NCBI GenBank assembly: GCA_002732675.1
Contig: NVRR01000177.1
Span: 1-6,767, forward strand
DNA from: Sneathiella sp.
Lineage (GTDB): Bacteria; Pseudomonadota; Alphaproteobacteria; Sneathiellales; Sneathiellaceae
Direction of reading: 5' to 3'
Length of the DNA stretch: 6,767 bases
Each line of letters starts with the position of its first letter. Within the stretch, counting starts at the first letter, position 1. Below the pieces are notes generated by a model, which saw nothing but the letters and a program-made list of their open reading frames with translations, was not told where the DNA came from and searched no databases. The position numbers and the translations under genes are program-made. Below are positions 1 through 6,767 of the stretch, one piece after another.

Positions 1-177
1 GATTATGATTCAAATTTCGGCACCCGAATGGTCGGGACAGGCCCCTATGCGGCGCTCATAAATCAGCGTTTCAAACTCGCGTGCCGACATTTGGGCTTTA
101 CCAGCGGAAAATATGATTTGAGGACGGATCTCTTTCAAAAACCCGGCGTTGATCGGCGACAAATGAATTTATTTTAA
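1..177 (+). CDS. PA0069-family radical SAM protein, C-terminal end only
   Basis: Frame 1 is open from the left edge and ends at TAA 175-177, giving the last 58 residues of a protein that starts outside the window. The visible part has a GTGPYAALI segment, then QRFKLACRHLGF, a late LRTDLFQKP and a final MNLF. I recognise this as the tail of the PA0069-family radical SAM proteins (COG1533 type, related to spore-photoproduct-lyase-like enzymes). Their cysteine motif for the 4Fe-4S cluster would lie upstream and cannot be checked here. The molecular function of the family is not well established. The stop is 26 bp before rnhB on the same strand, so the two could be cotranscribed. The assignment rests on remembered C-terminal similarity alone. 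Confidence 0.75.
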   Translation, partial: DYDSNFGTRMVGTGPYAALINQRFKLACRHLGFTSGKYDLRTDLFQKPGVDRRQMNLF

Positions 178-203
178 GATGCCTGTCATGCTAATAAAAA
201 GGC

Positions 204-821
204 ATGGTCAGAGAGCAGAATTTATTCCCCGATTTATCTTGGGAATTGTCGGAGGAAGGTATCGTCGCGGGTGTCGATGAAGCCGGGCGCGGCCCCTTCG
301 CCGGGCCCGTGGTTGCGGCCGCCGTTATCCTGGACAGGACAGCCATTCCGGAGGGGGTCAATGATAGCAAGAAACTCTCAAAGTCGCGGCGGGAGGCTTT
401 GTTTGACCAGATCATGTCCTCGGCTCTGGTCGGGATTGGCATCGCCAGCACCGCCGAAATAGACGAAATCAATATTCTGCAGGCCAGTTTACTGGCCATG
501 CGGCGCGCGGTATCGGCCCTGAAAATACCGCCCGATGTGGTGCTGGTGGACGGTAACAAGGACCCTGATCTTGGTATAAAAACCCGAACAATTATCAAAG
601 GCGATGCAATTTCCCTCTCCATTGCGGCGGCCTCAATTGTGGCAAAAGTGACACGGGATCGGAAAATGTGCGCCTATGCCGAAGATTATCCGCACTATGG
701 ATGGGAGAGAAATGCCGGCTACGGCACCGCCGAACACCGCAAGGGATTGAGTCTCCATGGCGTGACACCACTACATAGGCGAAGTTTCGCGCCTATCCGA
801 AAAATCCTCAACGACAATTAA
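204..821 (+). CDS. rnhB: Ribonuclease HII
   Basis: This 205-residue protein is a normal-length RNase HII. These cytoplasmic, metal-dependent endonucleases cut 5' of ribonucleotides embedded in DNA and act on RNA-DNA hybrids. The catalytic acidic residues are all visible: D25 and E26 in GVDEAGRGP, D116 in LVDGN, and D134 in IIKGD, with D116 and D134 18 residues apart as in characterised homologues. The G28-R29-G30 motif and the tyrosine of GYGT (Y173) recognise the RNA-DNA junction. SIAAASIVAKVTRD (139-152) is the other family signature. An in-frame stop at 195-197 makes ATG 204 the first possible start. No well-spaced Shine-Dalgarno precedes it (only AAAAAGG one base away), and the start codon can fall in a small hairpin (183-211). 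Translation may be coupled to the upstream gene. ccrM follows after 97 bp. Confidence 0.97.
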   Translation: MVREQNLFPDLSWELSEEGIVAGVDEAGRGPFAGPVVAAAVILDRTAIPEGVNDSKKLSKSRREALFDQIMSSALVGIGIASTAEIDEINILQASLLAMRRAVSALKIPPDVVLVDGNKDPDLGIKTRTIIKGDAISLSIAAASIVAKVTRDRKMCAYAEDYPHYGWERNAGYGTAEHRKGLSLHGVTPLHRRSFAPIRKILNDN

Positions 822-896
822 GTGGAGCTTTAGAACTATCGGTTAAGATACTGATTCAACAATTACATTGACGTAGAGAATCGAGCGAATCACTAT
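818..896 (+). promoter_or_regulatory. Candidate cell-cycle promoter of ccrM with GANTC cluster and CtrA-like box
   Basis: Three GANTC methylation sites lie in 39 bp: GATTC 853-857, GAATC 878-882 and GAATC 887-891. TTAA-N7-TTTA at 818-832, overlapping the rnhB stop, matches the CtrA box TTAA-N7-TTAA in 7 of 8 positions. Two promoter layouts fit. In the first, the CtrA-like box covers the -35 region of a -10 at GATACT (847-852), leaving two GANTC sites in a leader of about 60 nt, as known for Caulobacter ccrM. In the second, TTGACG (868-873), a 17-bp spacer and CACTAT (891-896) form a sigma-70 promoter with GANTC in the spacer, resembling GcrA-controlled promoters. The sites are seen directly; control by CtrA, GcrA or methylation is inferred. 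Confidence 0.5.
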
Positions 897-918
897 TGCG
901 TCAATTAAAATGATTTGA

Positions 919-2012
<1,094 letters not shown>

Positions 2013-2013
<1 letters not shown>

Positions 2014-2030
2014 GGGCCCAGCTCCTTTTT
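2013..2030 (+). terminator. Possible short intrinsic terminator after ccrM
   Basis: GGGGC (2013-2017) can pair with GCTCC (2021-2025) around the loop CCA, with one G-U pair, and five T residues follow (2026-2030). This has the form of a Rho-independent terminator starting at the last base of the ccrM stop codon. The stem is only 5 bp, so termination may be partial. Since the EF-hand gene begins 15 bp after the T tract and no separate promoter is obvious, read-through is probably needed to express it. Confidence 0.4.
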
Positions 2031-2039
2031 ATAAAGGGA
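2023..2039 (+). promoter_or_regulatory. Hairpin covering the Shine-Dalgarno of the EF-hand gene
   Basis: The Shine-Dalgarno AAGGG (2034-2038) stands 6 nt before ATG 2045. TCCTTTT (2023-2029) can pair with AAAGGGA (2033-2039) across a 3-nt loop, as 7 bp with one G-U wobble, burying the ribosome binding site. Bases 2023-2025 are also used by the terminator-like stem 2013-2025, so the two folds exclude each other. The pairing is visible in the sequence; any regulatory use is inference. Confidence 0.3.
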
Positions 2040-2044
2040 TTGAG

Positions 2045-2461
2045 ATGTCTAGATTTATTTCTGCTGCCGCTGGGGCAATTGTCGCAGTGATCGGCTTTTC
2101 CAGCGCCGCGTTTTCTTATGAAGAATCGCGTTTTCTAGGTATCGATAGCAACGCCGATAATATGATCTCCGCGGACGAAGTTGACGCCTATCGCACGCGG
2201 CTGTTTTCCGCATATGACCTAAACGGCGACGGCAAAGTGGAATACGAGGAATATGTTCAGGCCGAAAATTTAAGGCCGTCAACTGCCACTGCAAATTCCG
2301 ACGTTCCGATCCCCGACGAGTATCGTGAAATGGATACCGATGGCGACACCGTGGTAACATTGGAAGAAATTAAGGCTGCAGGCGCCCTCCGCCTTAAAGC
2401 TCTTGATAAAGATAGGGATGGCCTGATTTCCAAAGACGAGTTTGTGAGCCCGGGTTTATAA
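2045..2461 (+). CDS. Secreted four-EF-hand calcium-binding protein
   Basis: This 138-residue protein begins with a Sec-type signal peptide: a hydrophobic stretch at about 5-18 and likely cleavage after the Ala/Ser-rich segment near residue 24. Four 12-residue EF-hand loops follow, starting at D34, D58, D97 and D121. All carry acidic or Asn ligands at positions 1, 3 and 5 and Glu at position 12 (E45, E69, E108, E132), so calcium binding looks intact. Loops 2 and 4 keep the usual Gly at position 6 (G63, G126), while loops 1 and 3 have Asn and Thr. This supports two EF-hand pairs joined by a linker at about 76-90. The protein is probably periplasmic, or attached or secreted outside the cell. Its partner and role are unknown, and nothing ties it functionally to ccrM or mutY. 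A good Shine-Dalgarno supports the start. The stop is 6 bp from the convergent mutY stop. Confidence 0.9.
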   Translation: MSRFISAAAGAIVAVIGFSSAAFSYEESRFLGIDSNADNMISADEVDAYRTRLFSAYDLNGDGKVEYEEYVQAENLRPSTATANSDVPIPDEYREMDTDGDTVVTLEEIKAAGALRLKALDKDRDGLISKDEFVSPGL

Positions 2462-2467
2462 AAAGCG

Positions 2468-3568
2468 CTACAGAAAATCCGTCTGAGGGCTCTGAACTGA
2501 TGTCACGACTTTCTTCATCAGAGTTGGCAATGCGTAATTTTCGAACTCTTCAGGCCGGACCCAACTGCTACCAGGAAGCGAGAGGTTGGCCTTCTGCGCC
2601 ATGACCAACACGACCGGCTGCAGCTCAAGATGAAAATGTGTAAAGGTATGCCGGACAAGGGTTTTATGGATCATCGGGCCGTTTATGTTGAGACCCGCAC
2701 TTTCACGCAACTGCTCCAAAGCAGCATCCGGGGCAATGGCGGCCTCCTGCCAGGGGCTTGACGGAAATTCCATCATCCCGCCCAGCAGTCCCTTTTCCTC
2801 GCGGCGACGCAAAAGCACCACGCCACCCTCCGCCTCGATCCAAAAGATAACGCCGCGCCGGGTTGGTTTGGCTTTCTTCGGCGCCTTGACAGGGTATCGC
2901 TCCATATCCCCTTCGGCGAAGGCCGTGCAGGTTACCGAGACCGGGCATTGAGCACATTTGGGATTGCGCGGCGTACAGATAGTGGCGCCGATATCCATCA
3001 ATGCCTGCGCATAATCGCCGGGCCGCCCGCACGGCGTCAGGTGCGCGGCATATTCCGTAATCGGTTTCTTTGCCGCGGGCAACGCGGTGTCAATTCGGAA
3101 CAGGCGCGCAATAATCCGTTCAATATTTCCGTCCACGACAACCTCTGCCCTATCAAAGGCAATAGACGAAATCGCCGCCGCCGTATACGGACCGATACCC
3201 GGTAATGTCAGCAGATCTTCCCGGTTGTTGGGAAACGTGCCTGCAAATTTATCGCATATGTCGATGGCGCATTTATGCAGGTTCCGCGCCCGCGCATAAT
3301 AGCCGAGCCCTGCCCAAACAGTCAGAATATCATCGAGCGGAGCGGCGGCCATATGCTGCACGGTTGGCCAAAGGGTGAGGAATTTATCAAAATAAGGACC
3401 AACGGTTACTACCGTCGTCTGTTGCAGCATAATCTCGCTCAGCCAGACATGATAAGGGTCGGGCCGCTGCCCAGGCAGGCTCCGCCACGGCAGCGCACGG
3501 GCATTGGCGTCGTACCAGTCAAGGACGCGCGCAGAAAATTCCTGTTGTGAGGGCAGCTGATAGGTCAT
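2468..3568 (-). CDS. mutY: Adenine DNA glycosylase MutY
   Basis: This 366-residue base-excision repair enzyme removes adenine mispaired with 8-oxoguanine, preventing G:C to T:A transversions. Residues 1-215 form the HhH-GPD glycosylase fold. E45 in WLSEIMLQQT and D146 in VVDGN are the catalytic pair, and LPGIGPYTAAAI (122-133) is the helix-hairpin-helix. C198-x6-C205-x2-C208-x5-C214 is an exact 4Fe-4S cluster loop. Residues from about 236 to 360 are the NUDIX-like domain that reads 8-oxoguanine, with FTH (309-311) where E. coli has FSH. The frame stays open for 66 more codons upstream to 3766, but that part is antisense to the DUF721 gene and unlike MutY. Family proteins begin near ATG 3566-3568, so I place the start there. 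No strong Shine-Dalgarno is seen. The gene is divergent from the DUF721 gene. Confidence 0.96.
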   Translation of the reverse strand: MTYQLPSQQEFSARVLDWYDANARALPWRSLPGQRPDPYHVWLSEIMLQQTTVVTVGPYFDKFLTLWPTVQHMAAAPLDDILTVWAGLGYYARARNLHKCAIDICDKFAGTFPNNREDLLTLPGIGPYTAAAISSIAFDRAEVVVDGNIERIIARLFRIDTALPAAKKPITEYAAHLTPCGRPGDYAQALMDIGATICTPRNPKCAQCPVSVTCTAFAEGDMERYPVKAPKKAKPTRRGVIFWIEAEGGVVLLRRREEKGLLGGMMEFPSSPWQEAAIAPDAALEQLRESAGLNINGPMIHKTLVRHTFTHFHLELQPVVLVMAQKANLSLPGSSWVRPEEFENYALPTLMKKVVTSVQSPQTDFL

Positions 3569-3663
3569 AATAAGAACATATATATGGCGGAGTTTGAGCC
3601 TCGAGGCAATATGAAGATGGCGAAGATATTGGCGGTAACCGGAGAAACCGAAATTTGAGAAAA
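3569..3663. promoter_or_regulatory. Divergent intergenic region between mutY and the DUF721 gene
   Basis: This gap of about 95 bp must hold the mutY promoter and probably one for the DUF721-dsbA-smc block. It has an AT-rich stretch (about 3577-3585) and a perfect 10-bp palindrome, GCCTCGAGGC, at 3598-3607. The palindrome could be an operator, but I know no regulator for it. No convincing -35/-10 pair stands out on either strand. ATG 3611 opens only a 15-codon frame ending at TGA 3656-3658, which I do not regard as a gene. Confidence 0.3.
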
Positions 3664-4191
3664 ATGCGGAAAACGGCTGGGCCCAGAGCCATTGCCAGTC
3701 TGATCGGAAAATCATCGCGGGCGGCGCTGGTGAAACGCGGCTTCGCACAATCCGACATCCTGTCAAACTGGCCGACCATTGTCGGCCCCAACCTCGCCAG
3801 TCATTCGAGCCCGGAAAAACTTAATTTCTCCCGCCATGACAATAAGGATGCCAGCCTGCGGGTCAGGGTTGCACCTGGCTGGGCACCGGAGTTTCAGCAT
3901 TTCGAACCACTTATTATCGAGCGGATCAATAGCTTCTTCGGCTATCGCGCCGTTGCAAGACTACAGCTTATTCAGGCGCCGATTATGCGCGCTCCCGTAA
4001 AACAGCGCGTCCCCCTTGCGCCCCTGACAGAAGATCAGGAACGCTGGATAGCGGCAGCAACCGAGGCTGTGACTGATATTGAGCTAAAAAAGCGCCTCAA
4101 TGCCGTCGCCACCTCCATGCTCGGGTCACGCAACCGTGACCAGGAAATCGCGGGAAAAGCTGGAATGCCGCCCGCAGGCCCTACAAAATAA
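3664..4191 (+). CDS. DUF721 domain protein, DciA-like replicative helicase loader/operator
   Basis: This 175-residue protein has the DUF721 pattern. A basic N-terminus leads to the core W36-P-T-I-V-G-P-N-L-A, then SPEKL (49-53), a beta segment LRVRVAPGW (65-73), and the signature QHFEPLIIERINSFFGY (78-94) with AVARLQLIQ after it. DciA of this family is the ancestral loader of DnaB helicase in bacteria lacking DnaC or DnaI. That role is inferred here, since alphaproteobacterial DUF721 proteins are less studied. The C-terminal 70 or so residues are charged, low in recognisable motifs and probably flexible. TTG 3655, 10 nt after GGAG (3641-3644), is an alternative start adding three residues; I prefer ATG 3664. 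dsbA follows after 53 bp with no terminator seen, so an operon with dsbA and smc is likely. Confidence 0.85.
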   Translation: MRKTAGPRAIASLIGKSSRAALVKRGFAQSDILSNWPTIVGPNLASHSSPEKLNFSRHDNKDASLRVRVAPGWAPEFQHFEPLIIERINSFFGYRAVARLQLIQAPIMRAPVKQRVPLAPLTEDQERWIAAATEAVTDIELKKRLNAVATSMLGSRNRDQEIAGKAGMPPAGPTK

Positions 4192-4244
4192 GAAAATACA
4201 TATTATCTTGCCACTTAGGACATGAATCGTTTGAGGAATGCGTA

Positions 4245-4916
4245 ATGAAAAGTTATACTAACACCACATATAGTAGGAAAGATCGTAAATTGGCTGTTTC
4301 TCGCCGACATTTTGTAGCATCTGGTACAGCACTGCCCTTTGTGGCGGTGGCATCCGCCGGACTATTCGCTGCCCGGCCCGCACAGGCTGCCGGACCGGAG
4401 GTAGTGGAAACCGATCATGTCCTTGGCGACCCCAATGCGCCAATCACCATCATCGAGTATGCGTCGATGACCTGTCCACATTGTGCTACTTTTCACAAAG
4501 ACAGTTTTGCGGACATCAAGACAAACTATCTCGATACCGGAAAGGCAAAACTTGTGTTTCGGCATTTCCCTTTTGATCGCTATGCCTTTCAGGCGTCGGT
4601 CTTGGCAGAATGTGCGGGGCCGATGAAATTTTTTGCTGTAACGGATATTCTGTTTGAGCGCCAGGATGAATGGTCACGGGCATCAAACCCGACGGAGGCC
4701 CTTACCAAAATTGGCAAACAGGTTGGTATTTCCCAGAAAAAATTTGAAGCATGTCTTGCGGATGAAAAGCTGGGAGAATCAATCCTGTCACAGCGGTTGG
4801 TCGGCTCGACCGAATATAACGTAACATCTACTCCAACTTTATTCATCGAGGGCGAGGTATATGACGGGGATCGCTCCTTTGACGTATTAGACGCCCATTT
4901 AAAATCCTTAATGTAG
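4245..4916 (+). CDS. DsbA-family periplasmic thiol:disulfide oxidoreductase
   Basis: This 223-residue protein has a thioredoxin-fold DsbA domain (about 55-223). The active site is C77-P-H-C80 in ASMTCPHCATF, and the cis-proline is P197 in STPTLFI, so both catalytic elements are present. CPHC is the classic strongly oxidising DsbA motif, implying introduction of disulfides into exported proteins. C123 and C170 could form the extra non-catalytic disulfide known in alphaproteobacterial DsbAs. The signal peptide is long: 18 residues precede S19-R20-R21-H22-F23, then a hydrophobic core and likely cleavage at AQA-A (48/49). The twin arginine resembles a Tat signal, although Sec export is possible. 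GAGGA (4233-4237), 7 nt from ATG 4245, supports the start. A GAATC site (4224-4228) lies just upstream. smc starts 21 bp downstream. Confidence 0.93.
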   Translation: MKSYTNTTYSRKDRKLAVSRRHFVASGTALPFVAVASAGLFAARPAQAAGPEVVETDHVLGDPNAPITIIEYASMTCPHCATFHKDSFADIKTNYLDTGKAKLVFRHFPFDRYAFQASVLAECAGPMKFFAVTDILFERQDEWSRASNPTEALTKIGKQVGISQKKFEACLADEKLGESILSQRLVGSTEYNVTSTPTLFIEGEVYDGDRSFDVLDAHLKSLM

Positions 4917-4937
4917 TTTTTTAGCAGTGGAGAGGCC

Positions 4938-6767
4938 GTGAAGTTTACGCACTTAAGACTGTCAGGTTTTAAATCTTTTGTAGAGCCAACAGAACTTCTG
5001 ATTAAAGACGGCCTCACCGGAATTGTCGGTCCCAATGGCTGTGGCAAATCCAATCTTGTGGAGGCCCTGACTTGGGTCATGGGAGAGTCGTCTGCCCGGA
5101 ATATGCGGGGCGGCGCCATGGACGACGTTATCTTCGCGGGAACGGCAACACGCCCACAAAGAAACACCGCCGAAGTGTCTTTGTGCCTGGACAATAGGGC
5201 CCGAACCGCGCCAGCAAGTTATAACGATACGTCGGAGCTGGACGTTAGCCGCCGGATCCGCCGCGATTCAGGGTCAGACTATCGGATCAACGGTAAAGTC
5301 GCCCGCGCCCGCGACGTACAGCTGCTGTTCGCCGATCTGGCGACGGGGGCCCATTCAACAGCCATTGTCAGTCAGGGCCGTGTTGGCGCTCTGATCAACG
5401 CGAAGCCGACAGAACGGCGGCATTTGTTGGAAGAAGCAGCCGGCATTTCCGGATTGTATTCACGCCGGCATGAAGCGGAACTGAGGTTGAATTCCGCAGA
5501 AACCAACCTTGAACGGGTGGATGATGTTACCGAGCAACTTGACGCGCAGCTGGGCAATCTCAAACGGCAGGCACGGCAGGCGAACCGTTATCGCAATATT
5601 TCAGGCCATATCCGTAAAGCAGAAGCCATGCTGCTGTATAAAAAATTCCAGCAGGCCACGGAGAAATCCATCGGGACCCGCGCCAAGTACGAAATCGCTG
5701 TCACTGCCGTCAATGAGTTAACGCGGCAGGCGGCCATGGCTGAAACCGCGGCGTTGAAAGCCAATGAAGCCTTAAAGCCACTCCGCGATAAAGAAGCGGC
5801 GGCGGCGGCGGCGGTGCATCGCCTCACTCTTGCTCGTGAAAACCTTGATGCGGAGGAAAAACGCGCGAAACAGGCCAAGAAACAGCTGGAAGACCGAAAA
5901 ACCCAGATTTCGAGCGATATGATGCGCGAAAGAAACCTAGAAAAGGATGCGGCGGAAGCTGTCACCCGCCTCGACGCCGAAAAACTCGATCTCGCCGCGA
6001 CAAGCAAGGACGACGCCCCCTCCATTGCAAAGCTGCAAGAAGACGTCAACAAGCTTTCTGCGGAGGTAAGCGAGCTTCAGACTGTCTTCGATAGAAAAAC
6101 CGAGGCCGTCGCCGCGACCAGCGCCGAACACAACAGTTTGGTGCAACAGATTGATGTCACGACGGGGCAGATGGAACGCCTCGCAAAACGTCTCGCGGAT
6201 TTTGAAAAAGAAAAAATTGTCCTGGCGGCGGCACTCAACGCCATCGGCGACAGTCCACAATCGGACAGGTCCATGCAGGACGGCATCAGAAACCTCGAAG
6301 GCCTGACAGCGGCGTATGATGATGCGGAAACAATACGGCTCGACGCGGATCAAACGGAACGGCAGACACGAGAAAAGCTTAAGCTCGCGGAGACCGAGGT
6401 GACGCGGCTGGAAGCGGAACAACAGGCGCTAACCCGGCTGCTTGCGGCAGCGACAGAAGGCGAATGGCCCGGCATCATCGAAAAACTGACTGTCTCGGCG
6501 GGATATGAAGTAGCCCTTGGCGCAGCTTTGGGCGACGAGTTGGAGGCGCCGACGGACAGCAATGCGCCCGTCTACTGGTCCGAAAACGGGAGCGACGTGG
6601 CTCAGGAATTGATCCATAATCTCCCAACGTTGGATCAATTTGTCGCCGGTCACACAGCCTTGCGGGCAAGGTTATCGCAAATTGGGATTGTTGCCACCGC
6701 GGACGGCGCGAAACTACAAACGCAACTTAAGCCCGGACAGCGGCTGGTCTCCCGGGACGGAGATCTG
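4938..6767 (+). CDS. smc: Chromosome partition/condensation protein SMC, N-terminal part (truncated by window edge)
   Basis: The frame opens with GTG 4938, preceded by GGAGAGG (4929-4935), and runs 610 codons to the window edge without a stop. SMC is the ATPase of the SMC-ScpAB condensin, which extrudes DNA loops and helps separate sister chromosomes. Walker A is GPNGCGKS (31-38). The Q-loop glutamine is Q146 in AIVSQGR, followed by RRHLLEEAAGISG. From about 170 to 500 the sequence is a long Ala/Glu/Lys/Arg/Gln-rich coiled-coil arm. The hinge starts near residue 505 with EWPGIIEKL and GYEVALGAALGDELEAP (522-538), typical of alphaproteobacterial SMC. Arm length fits a full protein of about 1150 residues. 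The missing C-terminus should carry the returning coil, ABC signature and Walker B. The 21-bp gap suggests cotranscription with dsbA. Confidence 0.96.
   Translation, partial: MKFTHLRLSGFKSFVEPTELLIKDGLTGIVGPNGCGKSNLVEALTWVMGESSARNMRGGAMDDVIFAGTATRPQRNTAEVSLCLDNRARTAPASYNDTSELDVSRRIRRDSGSDYRINGKVARARDVQLLFADLATGAHSTAIVSQGRVGALINAKPTERRHLLEEAAGISGLYSRRHEAELRLNSAETNLERVDDVTEQLDAQLGNLKRQARQANRYRNISGHIRKAEAMLLYKKFQQATEKSIGTRAKYEIAVTAVNELTRQAAMAETAALKANEALKPLRDKEAAAAAAVHRLTLARENLDAEEKRAKQAKKQLEDRKTQISSDMMRERNLEKDAAEAVTRLDAEKLDLAATSKDDAPSIAKLQEDVNKLSAEVSELQTVFDRKTEAVAATSAEHNSLVQQIDVTTGQMERLAKRLADFEKEKIVLAAALNAIGDSPQSDRSMQDGIRNLEGLTAAYDDAETIRLDADQTERQTREKLKLAETEVTRLEAEQQALTRLLAAATEGEWPGIIEKLTVSAGYEVALGAALGDELEAPTDSNAPVYWSENGSDVAQELIHNLPTLDQFVAGHTALRARLSQIGIVATADGAKLQTQLKPGQRLVSRDGDL
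5796..5813 (+). repeat. Six tandem GCG codons in smc
   Basis: Six perfect GCG triplets encode A287-A292 in the first coiled-coil arm of SMC. Slippage would change length by whole codons, keeping the frame but shifting the heptad register. It may be only a product of GC-rich alanine codon use in a coil. Confidence 0.8.

Noticed and set aside
191..622. A 143-codon open frame on the - strand
   Set aside because: It lies wholly antisense to rnhB, which has every catalytic residue. The Ser/Ala-rich product looks like a reverse-strand shadow.
2462..2467. A bidirectional terminator between the EF-hand gene and mutY
   Set aside because: The gap is only 6 bp and I could find no convincing hairpin around it.
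3569..3766. A 66-codon N-terminal extension of MutY
   Set aside because: It is antisense to the start of the DUF721 gene, has no resemblance to MutY, and the family N-terminus begins at the ATG ending at 3568.
4917..4922. T6 tract after the dsbA stop as a terminator
   Set aside because: No GC-rich hairpin precedes it, and smc starts 21 bp downstream with a good ribosome binding site.
5588..6422. Two open frames on the - strand (5588-6052 and 5937-6422)
   Set aside because: Both are antisense to the smc coiled coil. Their Ser/Ala/Arg-rich or Phe-rich composition is what the complement of Ala/Glu/Lys codons produces.

Overview
The window looks like ordinary chromosomal core DNA from an alphaproteobacterium. 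The main evidence is a CcrM-type GANTC adenine methyltransferase with its C-terminal DNA-binding (RAMA-like) domain. Also supportive are an SMC whose Walker A, Q-loop and hinge segments look alphaproteobacterial, a DUF721/DciA protein, and a DsbA with a second cysteine pair. Base composition is moderate by eye and even across the window, and no genus can be named. I see no transposase, integrase, tRNA, rRNA, CRISPR array, defence cassette or direct-repeat boundary, so I do not claim a previously undescribed system.

Layout. Positions 1-177 are the 3' end of a PA0069-family radical SAM gene. It is followed on the + strand by rnhB (204-821), a short regulatory gap (822-918), ccrM (919-2013) and a small secreted four-EF-hand protein (2045-2461). 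mutY lies on the - strand (2468-3568), convergent with the EF-hand gene at a distance of 6 bp. Across a gap of about 95 bp, a second + strand block begins: a DUF721/DciA-like gene (3664-4191), a DsbA-family thiol oxidoreductase (4245-4916) and smc (GTG start at 4938, running off the right edge at 6767). No stretch over 300 bases lacks a gene.

Function. Most genes concern genome upkeep and the chromosome cycle. RNase HII removes ribonucleotides from DNA and MutY removes adenine opposite 8-oxoguanine. CcrM methylates GANTC behind the fork, DciA-like proteins help load the replicative helicase, and SMC compacts and segregates the chromosome. The DsbA and EF-hand proteins are predicted to act outside the cytoplasm and seem functionally separate.

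The most interesting signal is regulatory. Three GANTC sites (853, 878, 887) are packed into 39 bp in front of ccrM, the gene whose product methylates that motif, together with a 7-of-8 match to the CtrA box (818-832). This suggests the Caulobacter-type autoregulatory circuit is kept. A second point is the ccrM/EF-hand junction, where a short terminator-like hairpin and a hairpin covering the Shine-Dalgarno of the next gene compete for the same bases.
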